A stretch of DNA of 6,896 bases from JAXGPP01 sp964436865 (GTDB taxonomy: Bacteria; Planctomycetota; Planctomycetia; Pirellulales; Thermoguttaceae). Below are positions 1-6,209 of the stretch, in pieces. Every line of letters begins with the position of its first letter. Positions within the stretch are counted from its first letter, which is position 1. Made by a program: the position numbers and the translations under genes. The stretch is from assembly GCA_964436865.1 (NCBI GenBank), contig CAYTFK010000358.1, forward strand, positions 1 through 6,896. Reading direction: 5' to 3'. Under the pieces are notes generated by a model. The model was not told where the DNA came from, did not search any database, and saw only the letters and a program-made list of their open reading frames with translations.

Positions 1-954
1 CCCGTGAGCGTGAGCGTCGGTCCCGATGGACGACTGGTGATTGCCTGCCCCGACCCGCGCGCCCTGGATCAGCTTGAAACATGGATCGGCCAGCACGCGC
101 CGCTCCGCGCCGATTATCAGGTTTTCCAGATCCGTTACGCCGAGGCCTACTGGCTCGCGCTCACGCTCGAAGACTTCTTCACCGCCGGAAAAGACAAACG
201 CTCCGACGACAACGACGCTTACATGGCGGGCTGGTACGGGGTCCCGTTTTCCTCCGGTTCGTCGGACGAGGGTGCCCGCCGCCTGTCGCGGCGAAAACCG
301 CTGAAGTTCATCTCCGACGACACGACCAATACGATCCTCGTCCAAGGCGCCTCGGCCGAACAGCTCCGCACGATCGACGAACTCGTGAAGCTCTACGATC
401 GCCCGCCGATGGCGGAGTCGGATTCGGCGCGCCGTACAGAGCTCTTCCAGGTCCGCTACGCCAAGGCGGCCGTGGTGGCCGAGGCGATCAAGGATGTCTA
501 CCGCGATCTGCTCAGCGAGAACGACAAGGCTCTGATCGCTTCGCGGCGGCAGAAAGAGGAACGCCCCGAAAGCCGCTTTACCTACATCTACGGCAACACG
601 GGCAGCAGCAATGACGACGATAGCCTCACCCGAAAGCCCCGGTTCAAGGGTTATCTCTCCATCGGTGTCGACGAAGTGGCCAATACGCTGATCGTCTCCG
701 CGCCGGAATTCCTTTTCGCCGATGTCTCCCGGCTGATCGAAGAGATGGACAACGCGGCCGCGCCGAGCACCGACACGGTCTACGTCCATCAGTTCACCGG
801 CGGCGTCGACCGCCGCGACCTGCAGGAACGCCTGGCGAAGATCCTCAGCACGCCCGTCACGCGTCCGTCGAGCGAGGCCAAACCCGAGCAACCGCCTCAG
901 AACGGCCCAAGCCCGGCCAACAACGACCGCCGGGAACCACACGGCATTCCATAA
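1..954 (+). CDS. Secretin N-domain-repeat protein, 5'-partial (GspD-like periplasmic modules, no barrel)
   Basis: The frame is open to the left edge, so the true start is probably upstream; the GTG at 4 is only the first possible start inside the window. Counting from it there are 316 residues. They hold the tail of one secretin N-module (residues 2-30, VSVGPDGRLVIACPDP), a full module (40-132: FQIRYAEAYW, then ISDDTTNTILVQG and a helix), another full module (147-249: FQVRYAKAAVV, then IGVDEVANTLIVSAPE), and the first half of a fourth (259-281). Each module has a hydrophilic insert in the middle. A Pro/Asn-rich tail (282-316) then leads to TAA with no C-terminal secretin beta-barrel. Secretin N-modules are periplasmic ring-forming domains of type II/III secretion and type IV pilus systems. 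Barrel-less proteins with several of them are, to my knowledge, common in Planctomycetota and of unknown role. The family call is firm; function is not. Confidence 0.85.
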   Translation, partial: PVSVSVGPDGRLVIACPDPRALDQLETWIGQHAPLRADYQVFQIRYAEAYWLALTLEDFFTAGKDKRSDDNDAYMAGWYGVPFSSGSSDEGARRLSRRKPLKFISDDTTNTILVQGASAEQLRTIDELVKLYDRPPMAESDSARRTELFQVRYAKAAVVAEAIKDVYRDLLSENDKALIASRRQKEERPESRFTYIYGNTGSSNDDDSLTRKPRFKGYLSIGVDEVANTLIVSAPEFLFADVSRLIEEMDNAAAPSTDTVYVHQFTGGVDRRDLQERLAKILSTPVTRPSSEAKPEQPPQNGPSPANNDRREPHGIP

Positions 955-976
955 CGGCGGCACAATGCCCGGCCGT
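954..976. terminator. GC-rich stem-loop between convergent genes, candidate bidirectional terminator
   Basis: ACGGC (954-958) plus GGCA (959-962) pair with TGCC (966-969) and GCCGT (972-976), leaving a CAA loop and a two-base bulge (CG, 970-971). That gives nine base pairs. The element begins on the last base of the plus-strand gene's TAA stop and lies 18 bases beyond the stop of the minus-strand gene. There is no run of T on either side, so intrinsic termination is uncertain; it may instead stabilise 3' ends. Confidence 0.35.
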
Positions 977-994
977 CATCGCAGCCTCCCGCGC

Positions 995-1798
995 CTACTC
1001 GTCACCTTGTCGGACTCCGATCGTGTCGAGTCGATGGGGACCGAGAACGCTTTCCCGATCGTGCGCCGCGGCGCCCTCGATGGTGAAGAACTCCTCCACA
1101 GCCGCAAACGGCGTGTCATCCCGCAGACACCATACGCTCAAGTCGGCAAAACCGACGTGGAAGCCGCCCCTCACGACACCGGAGATGCCCTGCGGGTCAC
1201 CGATCTTGCGCGGCATGGTGCGGATATCAAGATCGCCCGGCTCCATCCAGTGCACTCCCGAATCTCGTACCTCGGCGAGAAGGATCGTATCGGCCGGCAA
1301 CTCGTCCATCGCCCAGGGCCGCCCTTCGTCAAACGCCGTACCCGGCCCGGTGATCGCCATCACGTTGGTTTGGGCCAGCTTCCCCTGTGGCCGCTGCGAG
1401 AAAACCACCCACACCGCATCCCGCAGCGGCTTGTTAGCCGGCGAATCCCATGGTGCATTCAGAACAGGCTGGTAGCCGCCGAATGTATTCGATCGGAACC
1501 GGATCAGATTTGGACAAAGCTGAAACCGCCAACTGCTGATCGCCCGGCCAGATTGGTCAAGATGCAGGGCAGGCGGCAATCGGCCGTGAGACTGCGACTG
1601 CGCGGCAAGCGCCAAGAGGATCTGCTTCGTCACGGTCTCCATCGTCCGGCGACGCGACTCGCGGTGCGAGTGTACAGCGTACCCCAAGACCAGTGCGCAC
1701 ACTACAAATCCCAGAAGCAGCGACCGGAGCCCGAACTGAAAACACCCCTTGCGCCCCCCGCCCCCGGCGGAACCGGCTTCTTCTTGCCGCCCGCTCAT
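995..1798 (-). CDS. DUF1559-like membrane-anchored protein
   Basis: A protein of 267 residues from ATG at 1798. A short polar head (1-18) is followed by CFQFGLRSLLLGF and a single membrane segment (about 22-43), so the rest probably lies outside the cytoplasm. The body resembles DUF1559, a family greatly expanded in Planctomycetota: HGRLPPALHLDQSGRAISSW (71-90), ILLAEVRDSGVHWMEPGDLD (172-191) and the late GGFHVGFADLSVWCL (211-225), equivalent to the family's usual 'H-G-x-x-x-x-F-x-D-G-S-V' end. It lacks the pilin-type methylation motif seen in many DUF1559 proteins and has the FGLRSLLL anchor instead. It lies 137 bases downstream of the OPT gene on the same strand, so co-transcription is possible. 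The start is uncertain: ATG at 1849 has a better ribosome site (GAGG, seven-base spacer), while the frame continues further up into the OPT gene. Function unknown. Confidence 0.72.
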   Translation of the reverse strand: MSGRQEEAGSAGGGGRKGCFQFGLRSLLLGFVVCALVLGYAVHSHRESRRRTMETVTKQILLALAAQSQSHGRLPPALHLDQSGRAISSWRFQLCPNLIRFRSNTFGGYQPVLNAPWDSPANKPLRDAVWVVFSQRPQGKLAQTNVMAITGPGTAFDEGRPWAMDELPADTILLAEVRDSGVHWMEPGDLDIRTMPRKIGDPQGISGVVRGGFHVGFADLSVWCLRDDTPFAAVEEFFTIEGAAAHDRESVLGPHRLDTIGVRQGDE

Positions 1799-1871
1799 TG
1801 CGGCCAGAATGAGATTGTGCCCGAAGCCTCGAAATGGCCAGCGTATCATCAAGAGCCCTCGCATCTCGGCC

Positions 1872-1877
1872 ATTCTA
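1872..1877 (-). promoter_or_regulatory. Weak candidate -10 box for the DUF1559-like gene
   Basis: On the minus strand TAGAAT (1877 to 1872) matches five of six bases of the TATAAT consensus and lies in the gap between the OPT stop and the DUF1559-like start. The hexamer 17 bases upstream (TGGGCG) is a poor -35. If it is used, the leader is short for the 1849 start and about 65-70 bases for the 1798 start. This is suggestive only. Confidence 0.18.
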
Positions 1878-1935
1878 CATCGACGCCAACGACACGCCCA
1901 CCGCGGTCTCCAACCGTACCGCACCCAACCTTCCC

Positions 1936-3954
1936 CTATGCCCGCTCCGGCCTCTTCACCAGCCGCGCAAAGTACCAGGCCAGCGCGACGAACAGCGCTA
2001 GCGCCAGCCATGGCGCCGCCGCGCCGGCCCACTCAGAGCCGAGCGACCAAGGCTCCCGACCGCGTGAGACGGCATAGCCCGCCGCCCCCGCAATCACCAC
2101 GCCGATGAGCCCCTCGCCGCCGACGAGTCCCGAGCCGAAAAGGATGCCGCGATCGCGCCACGCAAGCCTCTGCTCCTCGTCCTCCGCCCGCCGCAGCATG
2201 ATCATTCGCAACAGTCCGCCCAGGAAGACCGGGACCATGGTGGAAACGGGCAGATAGACGCCCACCGCGAACGGCAGCGACGGAATCCGCGCAAGCTCCG
2301 CCACGATCGCGATCCCCGCGCCAATCGCCACCAACGTCCAGGGCAGGTTCTGGGCCAGCACGCCGTCGATGACGAGCTTCATGAGCGTGGCCTGGGGCGC
2401 CGGCAACTCCTGGCCGCCGAACCCGTACGCCTTGGCCAGCAGCAGCACCGTCAGCGCCACGAAGGCCGCCGACGTGAGCACCCCCACCAGTTCCCCGATC
2501 TGCTGCCACCGGGGCGTGGCGCCCAGCAGCATGCCGGTCTTGAGATCCTGCGAGGTGTCCCCCGCGATCGACGCGGCGATCGCCACCACGGCGCCCACCG
2601 TCAGCGCCGCCGCCTTGCCGGCGTCGTCGGTCCAGCCGAGGAGCAGGAAAATCGAGGCGGTGCCCAGCAGCGTGGCGATCGTCATTCCGCTCGTAGGATT
2701 CGAGGTCACGCCCACCAGCCCCACGATCCGGGAACTCACGGTCACGAAAAAGAACGCGAATACGATCACCAGCATCGCGGCAATCGCCCGGCCAAACGTG
2801 AATTCGATCGAGCAGAACGCCTGGGGCGCAAGCATCAGCGCGAGGAAGATGATCACTAGGTCACCGGCAACCACCCTGAGCGACAGGTCTTGCTCGGTCC
2901 GCAGCACTTTGACCGCCGTGCCGCTGGCGATCCGGTCGCGGATCTGCGCCGCGCCGATCCGGAAGCTCTCGACCATTGTCGGAATCGAGCGGACGAGCGT
3001 GATCAGCCCACCCGTCGCCACCGCCCCCGCGCCGATGTAACGCACATAGCGCGTCCAGATCAGGCTCGGGCTCATCTCGGCGATGCTGAGCGTCGTCTCC
3101 GGGTAGAGCGGCTCCACCCGTCCCTCGCCCCACCGGGCGATGATCGGGATGATCACCAGCCACGATAGCAGCCCGCCGCCCACCATGATCGTCGCAATCT
3201 TCGGCCCCAGGATGTAGCCGACGCCGAACAGCGCCGCGCTCACGTCACACCCCAGTTGCCCCTTCTTCAGAAGCGGGATGTGGACCTCCAGCTCGCTCGG
3301 CACCGCCCGCACCCAGCCGGTGATCCCCTTCACCAGCGCCCCCACGCCCAGCCCCAGGAATACGTTCTTCGCCCGCGACCCGCCGCTCTCCGCCGCCTTG
3401 AGCACCTCGGCGCACGCCGTCCCCTCCGGGTATGGCAGGTTGTGGTGCTCGCGCACGATCAGCAGCGGGCGCAGCGGGATCATGAACAACACCCCCAGGA
3501 TGCCGCCGCTGATGGCCAGCAGCGTGATCTGGAGCAGGTTGGTGTCGAAGCCCCAGAGGAAGAGCGCCGGAAGCGTGAAGATCACCCCGCTGGCAACCGA
3601 ACTCGACGCCGACCCCACGGTCTGCGACAGGTTCGCTTCCAGGATCGAACTCTTCATCCCGCCCGCCCGCAGCGCTCGGAACAGCGCCACGGTCATCACC
3701 GCCACCGGGATGGAAGTCGAGATCGTCAATCCGGCCCGCAGCCCCAGGTACGCATTGGCCGCGCCGAACAGGATCCCAAACAGGATCCCCGCCCCCACTG
3801 CCTTCACCGTGGCCTCGGCCGGCCACTCGCCGGGCGGGACATACGGTGTCGGTGACGCCCGGACTTCCTCGCGCCCCGGCAAGCCGCCCGCGGGCGTCAC
3901 GGCGCCGGGTCGGTCAGTGTCGTCCCTCGGGGGCAGTTCAGGTCGGTCGGCCAC
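1936..3954 (-). CDS. OPT-family oligopeptide transporter
   Basis: A complete 672-residue member of the OPT superfamily, which moves oligopeptides or metal chelates across the inner membrane, probably by proton coupling. A Pro-rich cytoplasmic head (1-48) precedes many hydrophobic segments starting at about 51 (VGAGILFGILFGAANAYLGL). Family motifs are present in order: NLPYPEGTACAEVL (172-185), SNPTSGMTIATLLG (418-431), GDTSQDLKTGMLLGATPRWQ (465-484), LPFAVGVYLPVSTMVPVFLG (560-579) and RGILFGSGLVGGEGLIGV (602-619). The length is normal for the bacterial branch and no key stretch is missing. The start is GTG at 3954, supported by AGGAG with a seven-base spacer (3962-3966 on the plus strand reads CTCCT). 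The substrate cannot be read from sequence. It is divergent from the 182-aa gene and upstream of the DUF1559-like gene on the same strand. Codon use is strongly G+C-rich: one hand-counted 60-base stretch (2401-2460) has 43 G+C. Confidence 0.95.
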   Translation of the reverse strand: MADRPELPPRDDTDRPGAVTPAGGLPGREEVRASPTPYVPPGEWPAEATVKAVGAGILFGILFGAANAYLGLRAGLTISTSIPVAVMTVALFRALRAGGMKSSILEANLSQTVGSASSSVASGVIFTLPALFLWGFDTNLLQITLLAISGGILGVLFMIPLRPLLIVREHHNLPYPEGTACAEVLKAAESGGSRAKNVFLGLGVGALVKGITGWVRAVPSELEVHIPLLKKGQLGCDVSAALFGVGYILGPKIATIMVGGGLLSWLVIIPIIARWGEGRVEPLYPETTLSIAEMSPSLIWTRYVRYIGAGAVATGGLITLVRSIPTMVESFRIGAAQIRDRIASGTAVKVLRTEQDLSLRVVAGDLVIIFLALMLAPQAFCSIEFTFGRAIAAMLVIVFAFFFVTVSSRIVGLVGVTSNPTSGMTIATLLGTASIFLLLGWTDDAGKAAALTVGAVVAIAASIAGDTSQDLKTGMLLGATPRWQQIGELVGVLTSAAFVALTVLLLAKAYGFGGQELPAPQATLMKLVIDGVLAQNLPWTLVAIGAGIAIVAELARIPSLPFAVGVYLPVSTMVPVFLGGLLRMIMLRRAEDEEQRLAWRDRGILFGSGLVGGEGLIGVVIAGAAGYAVSRGREPWSLGSEWAGAAAPWLALALFVALAWYFARLVKRPERA

Positions 3955-4016
3955 GTCGCTGCTCCTGATGGAGGTACGGAAATCCCAGGCCCGCGGTACC
4001 AGCCGGGCAGTGCAGA

Positions 4017-4045
4017 AAGTCTGGTTTTCCCCAGCCAGAAGTCAA
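4017..4045 (-). promoter_or_regulatory. Candidate OPT promoter with a short palindrome
   Basis: On the minus strand TTGACT (4045 to 4040) matches five of six bases of the -35 consensus. Seventeen bases on, the hexamer AGACTT (4022 to 4017) is a poor -10. The spacer overlaps a five-base inverted repeat, TCTGG (4020-4024) with CCAGA (4035-4039), which could be an operator. The -35 lies about 86 bases upstream of the OPT start. The weak -10 keeps confidence low. Confidence 0.22.
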
Positions 4046-4190
4046 GGCCCCGGAGTCTGCCGCGCCGCCGATGCGTAGCATGTCATTGCACCGCCTCGCC
4101 AGGAGAGACAAGAAGCGTCTGCACACCTCGCCCACCCGCGTCGGTCATATCGTCCAATGATTCCGCGCTCGCCACCGACGCGCGTGGAGC

Positions 4191-4219
4191 TTTCACCGTC
4201 CTGCTCCCCGCGGTACAAT
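4191..4219 (+). promoter_or_regulatory. Candidate distal promoter for the 182-aa gene
   Basis: TACAAT (4214-4219) matches five of six bases of the -10 consensus. TTTCAC (4191-4196) stands 17 bases upstream but matches the -35 consensus poorly. A start near 4226 would put the alternative hairpins at 4248-4288 in the leader of the transcript, about 250 bases ahead of the coding start at 4477. Confidence 0.25.
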
Positions 4220-4247
4220 CCCCATCACAACGAGGCCTCATTGTCGA

Positions 4248-4288
4248 CTTTCGCTCCGCGAAAGAATTTTCCTCTCGCCGAGCGAAAG
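4248..4288 (+). repeat. Inverted repeat with two mutually exclusive hairpins
   Basis: CTTTCGCTC (4248-4256) is the perfect reverse complement of GAGCGAAAG (4280-4288), a nine-base stem with a 23-base loop. The same left arm can also fold locally: CTTTCGC (4248-4254) pairs with GCGAAAG (4258-4264) over a three-base loop. The two folds cannot form together. This is directly visible; a role as a switch, operator or attenuator is inference. Confidence 0.45.
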
Positions 4289-4340
4289 GCCAAGGTCACG
4301 GTGTGCGGAGCCCTGGCGACGGTCTCCGCCTCGCCCCGTG

Positions 4341-4444
4341 CAGCGATAGGCAGAAACGTAACGCCTGCTACAATTCGGTTTACCTGACAAGACGCCTGGC
4401 AGTATCGGCCGCACATTGGCGGTCGGCAGCAGATAGGCAGGAAC
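4341..4444 (+). repeat. Imperfect direct repeat, GATAGGCAG type
   Basis: CAGCGATAGGCAGAAAC (4341-4357) recurs as CAGCAGATAGGCAGGAAC (4427-4444), 86 bases on, with one inserted base and one substitution. The second copy ends 32 bases before the ATG of the 182-aa gene, and the first ends 11 bases before the TACAAT at 4369. The placement is compatible with paired regulator sites; the sequence resembles no operator I recognise. Confidence 0.4.
4369..4374 (+). promoter_or_regulatory. Candidate proximal -10 box for the 182-aa gene
   Basis: TACAAT about 100 bases upstream of the start codon matches five of six -10 bases. The hexamer 17 bases upstream (ATAGGC, 4346-4351) is a poor -35 but lies inside the first copy of the direct repeat, so an activator-dependent promoter is conceivable. 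Confidence 0.22.
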
Positions 4445-4476
4445 TTGACTCGTGACTTGCTTCAGAGAGGACCGCG

Positions 4477-5025
4477 ATGAGCACACGCACGTACATGATT
4501 GCGCTACAATCGCTGGAACCAATCAAGACCGCGATTGGATCGAAGGATGAGGCACTGCTCGAGGCACTGTTAGCTGCTGTCGGCGACGACGAGGACTTCC
4601 AAGAGTACGCCCGCGGCATGATTATGAATCCCCGGCCGGCAAATGAACCAGGATGCTGGAACTATCTGGTTAGACCTCTCGCAGAACACTTCGGACTTGG
4701 GCCGACCCGACTGCCGTTGGACGACTGGAAGCATTACTACGTATGGCAAGACTACAGAGCGATCGCTGAACCGCTCATATCACCTGCTGCTCAGAAGCTT
4801 CTACAGCTGCTGGAATCGGGCAGACCGTTCCACGGTTCCGCCATCGATCACGACGGCTGTATGTTCGCGTGGCTCAGTCCGGACGAAGTATGCTCACTGC
4901 TAAGCGATTTGTCCGGAATTGACGCTGACAAGTTCGGCGACCTTGACGAATTCCACCAACAACTCGTAACTTCACTCCAAGGCGCTTCGGGCAAACAGCG
5001 TGCTCTGTTTCTTGGTGCCCATTGA
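4477..5025 (+). CDS. Uncharacterised 182-aa protein, possibly DUF7691-like
   Basis: A complete gene starting at ATG 4477 behind GAGAGGA with a five-base spacer, and ending in TGA. The product looks soluble: no signal peptide, no membrane segment, acidic overall. The head, ALQSLEPIKTAIGSKDEALL (9-28), followed by an acidic stretch (37-41) and YLVRPLAEHFG (63-73), resembles from memory the layout of DUF7691 proteins of actinomycetes ('xxLxxLxxAVGSKDExLL', acidic stretch, 'xxLxEHFG'). That family has no known function to my knowledge. A compact C-terminal part (118-182) contains SAIDHDGCMFAWLSPDEV (121-138). G+C is lower than in the left genes: 31 of 60 in 4741-4800 by hand count. The gene stands alone; the next starts 114 bases downstream. 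The reading frame is certain, the family assignment tentative. Confidence 0.8.
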   Translation: MSTRTYMIALQSLEPIKTAIGSKDEALLEALLAAVGDDEDFQEYARGMIMNPRPANEPGCWNYLVRPLAEHFGLGPTRLPLDDWKHYYVWQDYRAIAEPLISPAAQKLLQLLESGRPFHGSAIDHDGCMFAWLSPDEVCSLLSDLSGIDADKFGDLDEFHQQLVTSLQGASGKQRALFLGAH

Positions 5026-5139
5026 GCCCAAGAACGCAGGTAACCATGCTATGCGCCGGAGTGGCGATGGCCAGCGTCTTGAGAATCACAGTCGACTCCC
5101 GCCACCCGGTGATGCCAAGCGATCCTCCATCAAGTAACC

Positions 5140-5883
5140 ATGGTCACCATCTGGCTCTCGACGATACCGTTTCTCGCCGCCTTTGTGGGCGATCCGGCGT
5201 TCGTGACCTCCGATCCGAACGGGGGCTGGCCTGAAGGTGATTACTACATTCACAACAACATGTGGAACCATGCCGGCTACAGCCCCTGCACCTCGACGCT
5301 CTCCGCCTGGTCGCACGACAAGTGGCGGGTCGTCACCAGGATGAACAACACCAGGGGCGACGGCGCCGTCAAAACATACCCCAACGTCCACCGCAATTTT
5401 CGCCGCGCCCCGGTGGATTCGTTTGACTCGCTTACCAGCACTTTTTCCCACACCAGTCCCCGCGTCGGAATCTACAACTTCGCCTACGATCTCTGGATCA
5501 ATGGGATCGCCAGGCCCGGCTGCACGGAAATCATGATCTGGACCGAGAACTGCAAGCAGGTGCCGGGTGGGCGCCACGTCGAGGACGTGACGTTCGATGG
5601 CCGCACTTACAAGGTCTACAAGCGGTCCGGCAGCGGCTACATCGCGCTGGTGGCCGCGGCCGACTTCACCTCCGGCACAGTGAACCTCCTCGAAATGATC
5701 AAGTGGGCCGTGGCCAAAGGCTGGATCTCCGACAAATCCACCTTAGACCAGGTTTGCTACGGGGTGGAGGTCGTGTCTACCGACGATGCGGAAGCCGTCT
5801 TCGAAGTCACCGCCTTCTCGATCGACGCTAAGCCAAAACCCCCGGTCGACCATGCAGCGCCTGCAAACAGCACGACAGACTGA
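5140..5883 (+). CDS. Glycoside hydrolase family 12-like protein (endo-beta-glucanase fold)
   Basis: A 247-residue product whose order of motifs fits GH12, retaining enzymes that cut beta-1,4-glucans or xyloglucan: YYIHNNMWN (35-43, the family's N-N-x-W start), GAVKTYPNV (75-83), YNFAYDLWING (112-122), TEIMIWTEN (129-137) and CYGVEVVSTDDAEAVFEVTA (207-226). By family analogy Glu130 would be the nucleophile and Glu210 the acid/base; both are present. The length is that of a complete catalytic domain, with a short Pro-rich tail (230-247) and no binding module. The first 20 residues (MVTIWLSTIPFLAAFVGDPA) are hydrophobic but have no basic residue, so this is a weak signal peptide. No ribosome site precedes the ATG, and a stop at 5110-5112 closes the frame just above. 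Export therefore stays unproven, and the head may have been eroded. Activity and substrate are inferred from the family only. Confidence 0.82.
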   Translation: MVTIWLSTIPFLAAFVGDPAFVTSDPNGGWPEGDYYIHNNMWNHAGYSPCTSTLSAWSHDKWRVVTRMNNTRGDGAVKTYPNVHRNFRRAPVDSFDSLTSTFSHTSPRVGIYNFAYDLWINGIARPGCTEIMIWTENCKQVPGGRHVEDVTFDGRTYKVYKRSGSGYIALVAAADFTSGTVNLLEMIKWAVAKGWISDKSTLDQVCYGVEVVSTDDAEAVFEVTAFSIDAKPKPPVDHAAPANSTTD

Positions 5884-5913
5884 GTTTACAGAAGACCGCC
5901 TGTGCCCCCGGCG

Positions 5914-5928
5914 GCGAGTGTTGCTCGC
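5914..5928. repeat. Small palindrome over the hicBA -35 region
   Basis: GCGAG (5914-5918) and CTCGC (5924-5928) are perfect reverse complements around five bases, and overlap the proposed -35 hexamer (5921-5926). The position would suit a repressor site for an autoregulated toxin-antitoxin operon, but five-base arms are easily found by chance. Confidence 0.25.
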
Positions 5929-5949
5929 AGGTGACTTTGGCCGTACACT
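5921..5949 (+). promoter_or_regulatory. Candidate hicBA promoter
   Basis: TTGCTC (5921-5926) and TACACT (5944-5949) are spaced by exactly 17 bases and match three and four of six consensus bases. Transcription would start near 5956, giving a leader of about 40 bases before the hicB ATG at 5997. It lies in the 113-base gap after the GH12-like gene, so the module can be expressed on its own. Confidence 0.35.
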
Positions 5950-5996
5950 TTCTATTGAGGGACAGGTACAGCAGACGCGGCGATTGGAGACATGCA

Positions 5997-6209
5997 ATGG
6001 CAGGAGAGTATACGGCGGTCATTCAACAGCACGGCGAGTGGTGGATTGGTTGGGTTCAGGAAGTGCCGGGAGTCAATTCGCAGGGGCACACGCGTGCGGA
6101 ATTGCTGGACAATCTTCGCGACGCCCTGGAGGAGGCTTTGGAGATGAACCGCGCCGACGCACTTGCTTCGGCGACCGGAAGCTACGAAGAAGTGAGCATT
6201 TCGACGTGA
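5997..6209 (+). CDS. hicB: HicB-family antitoxin
   Basis: A 70-residue antitoxin that would bind and neutralise the HicA ribonuclease encoded next. The fold is the partial RNase H-like HicB domain: EYTAVIQQHGEWWIGWVQEV (4-23), PGVNSQGHTRAELLDNLRDA (24-43) and the helix EEALEMNRADA (45-55), ending in a strand, YEEVSIST (63-70). No ribbon-helix-helix or helix-turn-helix extension follows, so this short form may not bind DNA itself. The ATG at 5997 is chosen over an upstream start at 5931 in the same frame because GGAG (5986-5989) sits seven bases ahead of it and the domain begins there. Its stop overlaps the hicA start (GTGA, 6206-6209), implying translational coupling. Antitoxin-first order differs from the Escherichia coli hicAB layout but is common in this subtype. 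Confidence 0.9.
   Translation: MAGEYTAVIQQHGEWWIGWVQEVPGVNSQGHTRAELLDNLRDALEEALEMNRADALASATGSYEEVSIST

Larger units (their letters stand above)
3955..4476. other. Intergenic region between divergent genes (522 bases), no credible gene
   Basis: Frames of 60-95 codons occur on both strands but none has protein-like composition or recognisable family motifs. The region holds the OPT ribosome site and a possible OPT promoter near 4017-4045, two TACAAT hexamers on the plus strand (4214-4219, 4369-4374), an inverted repeat with two alternative pairings (4248-4288), a GCGGAG/CTCCGC stem (4305-4310 with 4324-4329), and an imperfect direct repeat (4341-4357, 4427-4444). Together these look like regulatory sequence for the genes on both sides. 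Confidence 0.6.

Noticed and set aside
1799..2032. An N-terminal extension of the DUF1559-like protein by 78 residues.
   Set aside because: It would overlap the 3' end of the OPT gene by 97 bases, is Arg/Trp-rich and low in protein-like character, and the membrane anchor begins soon after the internal ATG.
965..2077. A 370-codon plus-strand frame opposite the DUF1559-like gene.
   Set aside because: Very rich in Arg, Pro and His with no domain-like pattern; it is the mirror frame of a G+C-rich gene on the other strand.
3278..4078. A 266-codon plus-strand frame opposite the start of the OPT gene.
   Set aside because: Composition is Ser/Arg/Pro-rich without motifs, and the opposite strand carries an unmistakable transporter with a good ribosome site.
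4225..4416. A minus-strand frame beginning MCGRY, the hallmark start of SRAP/HMCES (YedK) proteins.
   Set aside because: Only the first five residues fit; nothing after them resembles the SRAP domain, the frame is 63 codons, and it overlaps likely regulatory sequence.
5022..5234. A 70-codon frame overlapping the end of the 182-aa gene and the start of the GH12-like gene, considered as a frameshifted signal peptide for the latter.
   Set aside because: Its start is TTG without a ribosome site and its sequence lacks a convincing basic head and hydrophobic core joined to the GH12 domain.
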